A stretch of 11,843 bases of DNA, from NCBI GenBank assembly GCA_036276235.1, contig DATBDZ010000412.1:1-11843 (forward strand). Direction: 5' to 3'. The position numbers were made by a program, and so were the translations under genes. This document shows, in pieces, positions 6,710-11,843 of the stretch. The notes beneath the pieces are model-generated. The model did not search any database and was not told the origin of the DNA. It saw only the letters and a program-made list of their open reading frames with translations. Source of the DNA: JANWHF01 sp036276235. GTDB lineage: Bacteria; Planctomycetota; Phycisphaerae; Tepidisphaerales; Tepidisphaeraceae. How positions within the stretch are numbered: position 1 is the first letter of the stretch; each line of letters opens with the position of its first letter.

Positions 6710-7537
6710 TTAATTTCGCTCGCGTTTACCGCTGCCGGTGCAGGTGCCGCGCGGCTGGCCTTCGGTTGTGGGGATTTCTCCGGTTTCCATTTGGCGTTTG
6801 ACGCGGCGGAGGTCTTCCTGGATTTGCTGATCGGCGGCTTCGCCGAAGAGCTTGGCGGTCCAGTGACCTAGGCGTCCGCCGGGCGGAACATACTTGAGGC
6901 TCACCGTGACCTGCGTGCCGCGATCGCCCAAGGCGCGGGTGAAGCGCACTTCGCCGGAGCTATCGACGGTTGAGCCGGGCAGAGATCGCCAGGCGATGCG
7001 GGAATTGGGCTCGTCGTCGGTGATCTGAGCATCCCATTCGACGGACCCGCCGGCGATGGCCGGCGCGCTGGCGACCCAGTGCGATCGGCGATCGTCGATC
7101 ACCCGCACTTCCTTCAGATGCGTCATGATCTGAGGAAGATTGTCAAATTTTCGCCAGAAGCCGTAGAGGTCTTCGGGGGAGCGGTCGATGAGGAAAGACC
7201 GCTCGATTTGGACGCCGCGCTTTGCCGCCCGATCGCGTGGCTCAGACTGCTCATCGCCTTCTTGTGCGGTATTCAAGCCAAGCGATTCGTACATTTCGCA
7301 ATGTCCGGTGACGCCGCGCTTGAGCAGCGCGCCGCCGAGGCCGGCAATGATCAGCCCGCCGAGGCTCCGGCGCTTGAGGCCGAGAATCGCCAGCAGCGCG
7401 CCGCTTGCGACCGACACGCCGCGCTCCACCGTGCTGACATTAATTTGCGGCTGAGCCTGCGGCGTCGCTTCACGCGGGCGGTCATCGCGCGGCGTTTGCG
7501 TCGGAGCGGCAGAACTTCGCGTATCAAGTGCGACCAT
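6710..7537 (-). CDS. Membrane-anchored SRPBCC (cyclase/dehydrase-like) protein
   Basis: The 275-residue protein has three parts. Residues 1-30 are polar and low in complexity (Pro/Arg/Thr). Residues about 31-90 form a short hydrophobic unit (VERGVSVASGALLAILGL, then SLGGLIIAGLGGALLKRG, then TGHCEMYESLG) resembling the YgaP/DUF2892 membrane domain. Residues about 107-250 resemble an SRPBCC/START-like ligand-binding fold (IERSFLIDRSPEDLYGFWR, FDNLPQIMTHLKEVRVIDD). SRPBCC domains hold hydrophobic ligands in a deep pocket, so a membrane-linked lipid or quinone-like ligand is plausible but not shown. A strong ribosome binding site (GAAGGAGAG) precedes the ATG at 7537. It is the first gene of a likely three-gene operon with the zinc dehydrogenase and the four-helix protein. 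No promoter could be assigned with confidence. Confidence 0.82.
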   Translation of the reverse strand: MVALDTRSSAAPTQTPRDDRPREATPQAQPQINVSTVERGVSVASGALLAILGLKRRSLGGLIIAGLGGALLKRGVTGHCEMYESLGLNTAQEGDEQSEPRDRAAKRGVQIERSFLIDRSPEDLYGFWRKFDNLPQIMTHLKEVRVIDDRRSHWVASAPAIAGGSVEWDAQITDDEPNSRIAWRSLPGSTVDSSGEVRFTRALGDRGTQVTVSLKYVPPGGRLGHWTAKLFGEAADQQIQEDLRRVKRQMETGEIPTTEGQPRGTCTGSGKRERN

Positions 7538-7763
7538 GATCTCTCCTTCATCAAGTAGTAAACCGCGACGGCATGACCGCGATCGTCAACGTCCATGTCG
7601 TGGCAAAACGCGATGATCGGCGATTAACCGTAGGAATTAATCGGGGACAGCGTTCGCGCAGGGCGTGTGCAGACGGTATGCCATGACGGCGGGCATTGGC
7701 GGAACGAGCGGTTTGAACGGGTGGCCGAGAAGGTACGGAATGATTGCGAGGTCGCGCTCAGAA

Positions 7764-7803
7764 CCCTCGCCCCTGTACTCAGGGGAGAGGGCAGGGTGAG
7801 GGG
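7764..7803 (-). repeat. Palindromic GC-rich repeat, left copy (inverted)
   Basis: This copy matches the reverse complement of 8095-8135 with one substitution and one single-base gap over about 40 bases. Its core is a hairpin: CCCTCGCCCCT at 7764-7774, loop GTACTC, and AGGGGAGAGGG at 7781-7791, with one mismatched pair. A GCAGGGTGAGGGG tail follows. Together with the right copy it brackets the repeat block. Confidence 0.85.
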
Positions 7804-7841
7804 ACAGCGAGCGGCGATATGGCGCGGTTCGCCAGTTGGCA

Positions 7842-7966
7842 GTGGGTCAGTTTTGAATTCGTCTGCGGCTGCCACAGGTCGCGGTACTCCGAAACCTGTG
7901 CGTTTTCGGTACAGGAGACGCACAGGTCTGCGAGTACGCCGACCTGTGGCACCCAAACTGACCCGC
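7842..7966. repeat. Long imperfect palindrome of about 125 bp
   Basis: Three nested pairs of arms share one centre. The outer pair, 7842-7857 with 7951-7966 (around GGGTCAGTTT and AAACTGACCC), matches at 12 of 16. The middle pair, 7871-7890 with 7931-7950 (GCCACAGGTCG against its complement), matches at 17 of 20. The inner pair, 7894-7903 with 7918-7927 (ACCTGTGCGT against ACGCACAGGT), is perfect. The motif CACAGGT recurs in both orientations. The symmetry suggests a miniature palindromic element or a stable RNA fold if transcribed. Confidence 0.75.
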
Positions 7967-7986
7967 TACCCGCAGGTTGACGCGTC

Positions 7987-8007
7987 CGTCCCCTCACCCC
8001 AGTCTTC
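7987..8007 (+). repeat. Partial copy of the GC-rich palindromic repeat
   Basis: The segment around CCCCTCACCCCAGTCTTCC repeats the flank and the start of the stem of the element at 8095-8135, then breaks off where the next palindrome begins at 8008. It looks like a copy interrupted by that palindrome, though independent truncation is equally possible. Confidence 0.5.
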
Positions 8008-8078
8008 CGTAGGGTGTGCTTTAGCACACGCGGAAACCGTTCGATGATCGAACCGCGTGCGCTAAAGCGCACCCTACG
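8008..8078. repeat. Inverted repeat with 26-bp arms, each arm itself a hairpin
   Basis: Arms at 8008-8033 and 8053-8078 are complementary at 24 of 26 positions. Each arm reads GTAGGGTG-(T/C)-GCTTTAGC-(A/G)-CACGCGG and holds its own small palindrome around CTTTAG, such as GTGTGCTTTAGCACAC. The centre, 8040-8052 (TTCGATGATCGAA), is a further perfect palindrome. The two arm differences swap together (GTGTGC/GCACAC against GTGCGC/GCGCAC), so each arm's internal hairpin stays intact. I recall this motif as a common dispersed repeat in planctomycete-like genomes. Confidence 0.8.
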
Positions 8079-8094
8079 AAATGCGCGCTCCCTG

Positions 8095-8135
8095 CCCCTC
8101 ACCCCAGCCCTCTCCCCTGAGTACAGGGGAGAGGG
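8095..8135 (+). repeat. Palindromic GC-rich repeat, right copy with perfect 11-bp hairpin
   Basis: The core is CCCTCTCCCCT at 8108-8118, loop GAGTAC, and AGGGGAGAGGG at 8125-8135: eleven perfect pairs, nearly all G-C. A CCCCTCACCCCAG flank precedes it. It lies 130 bp past the pdhC stop in the direction of that transcript and could block exonucleases or stop polymerase. No T run follows, so I do not call it an intrinsic terminator. Confidence 0.85.
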
Positions 8136-8201
8136 TGACAAGGCGAAAGCGGCTGAGGGAGCTCTCTCGTGTAGTCGCGGGTGACGGAGCCATGCGAAGA
8201 C

Positions 8202-8219
8202 GGCGGGATAAATCCCGCC
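8202..8219. repeat. Short perfect hairpin downstream of pdhC
   Basis: GGCGGGA at 8202-8208 and TCCCGCC at 8213-8219 form seven perfect pairs around the loop TAAA. It begins 46 bp past the pdhC stop codon, on the transcribed side. It could act as a 3' mRNA structure, but there is no U tract on either strand. Confidence 0.6.
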
Positions 8220-8265
8220 CGACGCAGGCGGCTCACGGTAAACTCGAAAGTAGGATCGCTCCGAA

Positions 8266-9651
8266 CTACGCCAGCATCATTGCCGGCTCTTCGAGGAGGC
8301 CTTTTAGGGTGCGGAGGAAATCGGCGGCGACTGCGCCATCGACGGCGCGATGATCGGAGGACAAGGTTACGGACATGATCGTGCGGGCGACGATTTGATC
8401 GCCTCGGACGACCGCACGTTTCTCGGCGGCGGCTACCGCGAGGATGGCGACTTCGGGTGGGTTGATGATTGCGCTGAACTCGCGCACGCCGAACGTGCCG
8501 AGGTTGCTGACGGTGAAGGTTGCGCCGCGCATTTCGTCCTGCTTGAGCTTCTGCGCTCGGGCCCGCTTGATGAGGTCATCGCTCTTGGCGCGGATTTCCT
8601 TGAGGCCCATCTGATCGACGCCGCGCAGGACGGGGACGATCAAGCCGTCGGGGATGGCGACCGCGATGCCAAGATTTACGTCGCCGAAACGGGTAATCGA
8701 ATCGCCGGTGAAGTGTGCGTTAACGGCCGGATGCGCCAAGAGCGCGGTGGCGACCGCTTTGCTGACGAAATCCGAGATCGAGAGCTTTACGCCCTGCGGC
8801 TCAAGCTGCTTGTTGATGCGGGCGCGGACGCTCGAGAGTTCCTCGACGTCAATATCCATCGTCTCGTAGAAGTGCGGGACCGTCTGCTTGGATTTCAACA
8901 GCGCGGCGGCAATCGCGCTGCGCATCTTGGTCAGCGGGATGACTTCAGTTTCTCCGCGCGCCACCCGCGCGGGAAGCGTCGGGGCGGCAGCTTGCTTCGC
9001 GGTGGTCGAAGCACGCGGCGCGATGGTGAAGGAGAGGACATCTTTCTGGACGATGCGTCCGCGCGGTCCGCTGCCGCGCAGGTCGGCCAGATCGATGCCC
9101 CGCTCGGTGGCGATCCGCCGGGCGAGCGGAGAGGCGGCGACGCGGTTACCGCTGCCGCTGCCGTTGCCGCTCGCGTCGCGGATCGAGGGGACCGCCGTCG
9201 CCGGGCTGCGGGTCGCGCCATGGCCGACGTTGGCCGGCTCATGGATTTCGCCGGCACTGGCGGCTTCGAGCGTCGCGGTCGAGGAAGATCGGCTGGCCTG
9301 CGGCGGAATGCGCTCCGGCTTTCCAACAGCGGTCGATTTTGCGGCCGGCGCTTGCGCCGGCGCGGCTGCCGCGCCGCTTGCATATTTTTGCTTGATATCG
9401 GCGGGGTTTTCGTTGCCGACCGCCAGCACCGCGATCAGCGTCCCCACCGGCACTTTTTCGCCTTCCTTTACGAGCAGCGCGGCCATTGTCCCGGCGTCGA
9501 AGCTCTCAATCTCCATCGTCGCCTTGTCGGTTTCGATCTCGGCGATGATCTGACCCGCCTTGACGCGATCCCCTTCCTTGGCGAGCCACTTCACGACCGT
9601 ACCTTCGGTCATCGTATCGCTCTGCTGCGGCATCGAGATTTGCGCGGGCAT
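8266..9651 (-). CDS. pdhC: Dihydrolipoamide acetyltransferase (E2 of pyruvate dehydrogenase)
   Basis: E2 takes the acetyl group from E1 onto lipoyl-lysine and passes it to CoA, and it forms the structural core of the complex. The 461-residue product has one lipoyl domain at about 1-78, with lipoylation at K43 in ETDKATME. A flexible Ala/Pro/Ser/Gly linker runs to about 168. A peripheral-subunit-binding domain lies at about 171-206 (ASPLARRIATERGIDL, GSGPRGRI). The catalytic domain fills about 234-461 and carries DHRAVDG at 433-439 (H434, D438). The ATG at 9651 is preferred because GGAG lies 6 bases upstream. An in-frame TTG at 9663 would add four residues and lacks a ribosome binding site. 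It is the last pdh gene here, following pdhB after 111 bp filled by a hairpin repeat. Confidence 0.94.
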   Translation of the reverse strand: MPAQISMPQQSDTMTEGTVVKWLAKEGDRVKAGQIIAEIETDKATMEIESFDAGTMAALLVKEGEKVPVGTLIAVLAVGNENPADIKQKYASGAAAAPAQAPAAKSTAVGKPERIPPQASRSSSTATLEAASAGEIHEPANVGHGATRSPATAVPSIRDASGNGSGSGNRVAASPLARRIATERGIDLADLRGSGPRGRIVQKDVLSFTIAPRASTTAKQAAAPTLPARVARGETEVIPLTKMRSAIAAALLKSKQTVPHFYETMDIDVEELSSVRARINKQLEPQGVKLSISDFVSKAVATALLAHPAVNAHFTGDSITRFGDVNLGIAVAIPDGLIVPVLRGVDQMGLKEIRAKSDDLIKRARAQKLKQDEMRGATFTVSNLGTFGVREFSAIINPPEVAILAVAAAEKRAVVRGDQIVARTIMSVTLSSDHRAVDGAVAADFLRTLKGLLEEPAMMLA

Positions 9652-9671
9652 GGGAAGCTCCAAAGGAAGGA

Positions 9672-9750
9672 GCCAGGAGTCAGGAGTCAGGAGCCAGAAG
9701 CAGGCGAAATTCGCCGTCCTTCTCCTGGCTTCTGGCTTCTGGCTCCTGGC
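9672..9750. repeat. Two inverted arrays of a 7-bp unit between pdhB and pdhC
   Basis: Positions 9672-9699 are four 7-bp units (GCCAGGA, GTCAGGA, GTCAGGA, GCCAGAA). Positions 9723-9750 are four units in the opposite orientation (TCCTGGC, TTCTGGC, TTCTGGC, TCCTGGC). Between them, 9703-9715 (GGCGAAATTCGCC) is a perfect palindrome. The arrays are complementary unit by unit with a few mismatches, so the transcript can form a long stem inside the operon mRNA, ending about 20 nt before the pdhC start. I recall CAGGAGTCAGGAG-type repeats as dispersed elements in several bacterial phyla. Confidence 0.85.
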
Positions 9751-9762
9751 TTCTCGTCATTA

Positions 9763-10749
9763 TCACCGATAACAGACTTCTTTAACCGCCGAAACGATTC
9801 GGTCCACGCTCGGCATCATCGCTTCTTCGAGATAGTGATTGTAGGGGACGGGGATTTCGTCGCTGTGGACGTATTTGATCGGCGCGTCCAGATCGTCGAA
9901 AGCCGGCTCCTGGATGCGATAGAGGATGCCGGAGCCCATGCCGCAGTAGCCCCAGTCTTCATCGACGATCACGCAGCGATGGGTCTTGGCGATGGAGTTG
10001 AGCAGGGTTTTGGTATCCAGGGGGCGAAGCGTGCGCACGTCGATCAACTCGACATCAATGCCATGATCTTGCGCCAGGGCCTCGACCGCCGGCCGCACGA
10101 CCCGCTGCAGCGGACGGCCATAGCTGATGAGCGTCACATCCGCGCCTTCGCGCTCCACATTGGCAACACCCAGCGGCAACGTGAAGTTGTTGTCATCGGG
10201 TACATCGCCCTTGTCGTTCAGCATCTTCTCGTTCTCGAGGAAGATGACCGGATCATCGCAGCGGATGGAACTCTTGAGCAGACCCTTGGCCTCGGCGGGC
10301 GTCGAGGGCGTCACGACGATCAACCCCGGAATACGGGCATAGACCGATTCCATGCGATGGCTGTGCGTCGCGCCAAGCTGGTGGGCGATGCCGTTCCCGC
10401 CTCTAAAGGTGACGGGAACCTTAAATTGCCCGCCGGACATGTAGCGGACGTTGGCGGCGTTGTTTACGAGTTGATCGAGGCAGACGAGCGTGAACGACCA
10501 GCTCATAAACTCGATGATCGGCCGCAGGCCCAGCGTGGCGGCGCCGATGCCAAGGCCGGAGAAAGCCGCCTCGCTGATCGGCGTATCGATCACGCGCTTG
10601 GCGCCGAACTTGTCGAGCATTCCCTTGGAGACCTTGTAAGCGCCGTTGTACTCGGCGACTTCCTCTCCCATCAGGAAAACATTCTCATCGCGCTCCATCT
10701 CCTCAACCATCGCGGAGCGGAGAGCTTCTCGGAGTTCCAAAGTTGCCAT
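9763..10749 (-). CDS. pdhB: Pyruvate dehydrogenase E1 component, beta subunit
   Basis: The 328-residue product is the beta subunit of an alpha2-beta2 2-oxoacid dehydrogenase E1, with the family's usual length. It opens LELREALRSAMVEEMERD and GEEVAEYNGAYKVSKG, followed by DTPISEAAFSGLGIGAA (56-71), which contains the conserved glutamate E60 that activates thiamine diphosphate. MSWSFTLVCLDQLVNNAA and HSHRMESVYARIPGL are further family signatures. The C-terminal transketolase-like domain includes DVRTLRPLD and VIVDEDW. With E1 alpha it decarboxylates pyruvate and acetylates the E2 lipoyl group. Branched-chain or acetoin substrates are less likely given the overall PDH-like sequence, but are not excluded. 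It starts 24 bp after the 77-codon gene, with only a weak GAGAA-type ribosome binding site. Confidence 0.94.
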   Translation of the reverse strand: MATLELREALRSAMVEEMERDENVFLMGEEVAEYNGAYKVSKGMLDKFGAKRVIDTPISEAAFSGLGIGAATLGLRPIIEFMSWSFTLVCLDQLVNNAANVRYMSGGQFKVPVTFRGGNGIAHQLGATHSHRMESVYARIPGLIVVTPSTPAEAKGLLKSSIRCDDPVIFLENEKMLNDKGDVPDDNNFTLPLGVANVEREGADVTLISYGRPLQRVVRPAVEALAQDHGIDVELIDVRTLRPLDTKTLLNSIAKTHRCVIVDEDWGYCGMGSGILYRIQEPAFDDLDAPIKYVHSDEIPVPYNHYLEEAMMPSVDRIVSAVKEVCYR

Positions 10750-10773
10750 TGGTATTCAGTTCTCAAGTTGACG

Positions 10774-11007
10774 TCACGCCGTCTCAAGCTCATTCACGGC
10801 GACGATCTGATTCTTATGGAAAAACCTGCTGCCGACGCGCGGCTGCAACACCAGCACCGTGTCCCCGCCCATCGCAAACCGGAACCGGTCGGTAACCTTG
10901 TAGCGATCGCCGGTGCTCAGGACAATTTCAAAGGGCATGAACGTTTCAGCGCGGCGATATCGGCGCAGCTTGTCTTCGAAGTCGATGGGACCTGATTCCT
11001 CACTCAT
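10774..11007 (-). CDS. Small unknown protein encoded inside the pdh operon
   Basis: This 77-residue, charged, soluble-looking protein sits between pdhA and pdhB, 12 bp after the former and 24 bp before the latter, on the same strand. It has no signal peptide, membrane segment or cysteine. The core alternates polar and hydrophobic residues: MPFEIVLSTGDRYKVTD (24-40), then DTVLVLQP and NQIVAVNEL, suggesting a small beta-barrel of about five strands. The pattern 'PF-x-I-x-L-S-x-G-x-x-Y-x-V' recalls short planctomycete hypothetical proteins with an SH3-like look. That likeness is from memory. The reading frame is kept intact between two well-spaced operon genes, which supports a real gene, although the ribosome binding site is weak. 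The function is unknown. Confidence 0.68.
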   Translation of the reverse strand: MSEESGPIDFEDKLRRYRRAETFMPFEIVLSTGDRYKVTDRFRFAMGGDTVLVLQPRVGSRFFHKNQIVAVNELETA

Positions 11008-11019
11008 GTTCGATTGGCA

Positions 11020-11843
11020 TTACTCCGGCTGATACGGATATTGCTCCGCCAGCACATCATTAAACCGATCATCCAGCGGCGGATTGGGGTCTGCCTCGGC
11101 CTGGGCGGTGGCTTCGCTCACTTGAGCCGCGACTTCTTCGAGCATCGTCTCGATCTGCTCGTCGGAGACGATTCCCTTTTGCTTGAGACGAGCCGAGTAG
11201 AGAGTGATCGGATCACGAAGCTTGGCGGCTTCGGCTTCTTCCTTGCTTCGATACGCCATGGCATCGGACATCGAGTGCCCGCGGAAGCGATAGGTATTGG
11301 CGACGAGATAGCTCGGGCCTTCGCCGGCGCGGGCGCGATTGGCGGCTTCGGTCATCTCCGCGATCACGGTATCGACGTCATTTCCATCGATGTTGCGGTG
11401 CGGCATGTTGTAGCCGCTGCCGCGCTCGGCCAGATCCTTGTCGGCGCTATGACGGGCGACCTGCGTGCCCATGGCGACGCCGTTGTTTTCGACGATCCAG
11501 ATGACCGGGGCCTTCATCAGGCTGGCCATGTTGAGGGCTTCGTTGTGCGTCCCCTGGTTGATGGCGCCGTCGCCGAAGAGGCAGAACGTGACGCCGCCGG
11601 TTTTCTGGTAGGCCTGGGCGAAGGCGAGTCCGAGTCCGAGGGGGAGGTGTCCGCCGACGATGCCGTGCCCGCCGCAGTTACCGACCGAGGCGTCGAAGAA
11701 GTGCATCGAGCCGCCCTTGCCCTTGGAGCAGCCGGTGCTCTTGCCGAACAGCTCCGCGAAGCACGCCCGCGGGCTCATGCCGAGCGCCAGCGAATGCCCG
11801 TGGCAACGGTAGCCGTTAATGAGCTTGTCCTTGTCCTTCTGGT
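11020..11843 (-). CDS. pdhA: Pyruvate dehydrogenase E1 component, alpha subunit (5' end outside window)
   Basis: The frame runs open past the window's right edge, leaving about 273 visible residues. They begin QKDKDKLINGYRCHGHSLALG, so the true start is beyond 11843. The ATG at 11778 is internal. The thiamine diphosphate motif is complete: GDGAINQG at visible residues 90-97 through VENN at 117-120. HFFDASVGNCGGHGIVGGHLPL and the loop YRFRGHSMSDAMAYRSKEE are typical of PDH E1 alpha; the latter corresponds to the loop phosphorylated in mitochondrial enzymes. The protein pairs with E1 beta to form the pyruvate-decarboxylating component, in the cytoplasm. It is the first pdh gene visible, and an upstream gene or promoter lies outside the window. 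It ends 12 bp before the small unknown gene. Confidence 0.94.
   Translation of the reverse strand, partial: QKDKDKLINGYRCHGHSLALGMSPRACFAELFGKSTGCSKGKGGSMHFFDASVGNCGGHGIVGGHLPLGLGLAFAQAYQKTGGVTFCLFGDGAINQGTHNEALNMASLMKAPVIWIVENNGVAMGTQVARHSADKDLAERGSGYNMPHRNIDGNDVDTVIAEMTEAANRARAGEGPSYLVANTYRFRGHSMSDAMAYRSKEEAEAAKLRDPITLYSARLKQKGIVSDEQIETMLEEVAAQVSEATAQAEADPNPPLDDRFNDVLAEQYPYQPE

Larger units (their letters stand above)
7538..8265. other. Gene-free, repeat-dense interval between pdhC and the SRPBCC operon
   Basis: These 728 bases hold no convincing gene. Open frames here read through palindromes on both strands and look like no family. From 7764 to 8219 the interval is nearly filled by four kinds of inverted repeat, listed separately. 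The part nearest 7538 must contain the SRPBCC operon promoter and leader. The part nearest 8265 is the 3' region of the pdh operon. Confidence 0.7.

Noticed and set aside
7667..8047. Plus-strand 126-codon open frame in the repeat block, and similar frames on both strands
   Set aside because: They read through palindromic repeats in several frames and lack any protein-like pattern.
7764..8135. CRISPR array
   Set aside because: The repeats are inverted and of several different families, with no regular direct repeats and spacers, and no cas genes are present.
8108..8135. Intrinsic terminator for the pdh operon
   Set aside because: The hairpin is strong, but no T run follows on either strand. 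It is recorded as a repeat only.
8350..10995. Very long plus-strand open frame of 881 codons antisense to pdhC, pdhB and the 77-codon gene
   Set aside because: It runs opposite three genes and the hairpin repeat between them. Its translation is rich in Arg, Asp, Gly and His with no family resemblance. GC-rich coding DNA commonly leaves one antisense frame free of stops.

Overview
The window is a stretch of ordinary bacterial chromosome, GC-rich and densely coded. Every gene except one lies on the minus strand. I see no phage, transposase, CRISPR or defence genes. A planctomycete or a similar environmental bacterium is the best guess. It rests on the diheme cytochrome with a C-terminal chitobiase-like domain, the small SH3-like hypothetical protein, and the many short palindromic repeats between genes. 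This is inference from remembered family distribution and was not tested.

Layout from left to right. Positions 1-90 hold a degenerate palindromic repeat. Positions 91-2432 hold two minus-strand genes joined by a 4-bp ATGA overlap: an MscS-type channel (upstream in transcription) and a secreted diheme cytochrome c. Positions 2433-2842 are a gap with a half repeat and a 30-bp-stem hairpin. An NRAMP-superfamily metal transporter (minus, 2843-4162) diverges from an inositol-monophosphatase-family gene (plus, 4241-5074). Three minus-strand genes follow at 7537-5091, probably one operon: a membrane-anchored SRPBCC protein, a zinc alcohol dehydrogenase and a four-helix membrane protein. Positions 7538-8265 contain no gene and are packed with nested inverted repeats. 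Positions 8266-11843 carry a pyruvate dehydrogenase operon read right to left: pdhA (cut by the window edge), a 77-codon unknown gene, pdhB and pdhC.

The pdh genes encode E1 alpha, E1 beta and the lipoyl-bearing E2 core, which together convert pyruvate to acetyl-CoA. The E3 gene is not in the window. The points most worth a second look are the small gene inside the pdh operon, the 7-bp-periodic hairpin between pdhB and pdhC, the nested repeat block at 7764-8135, and the altered metal-site motifs of the NRAMP-like protein. I do not see a clear undescribed multi-gene system.
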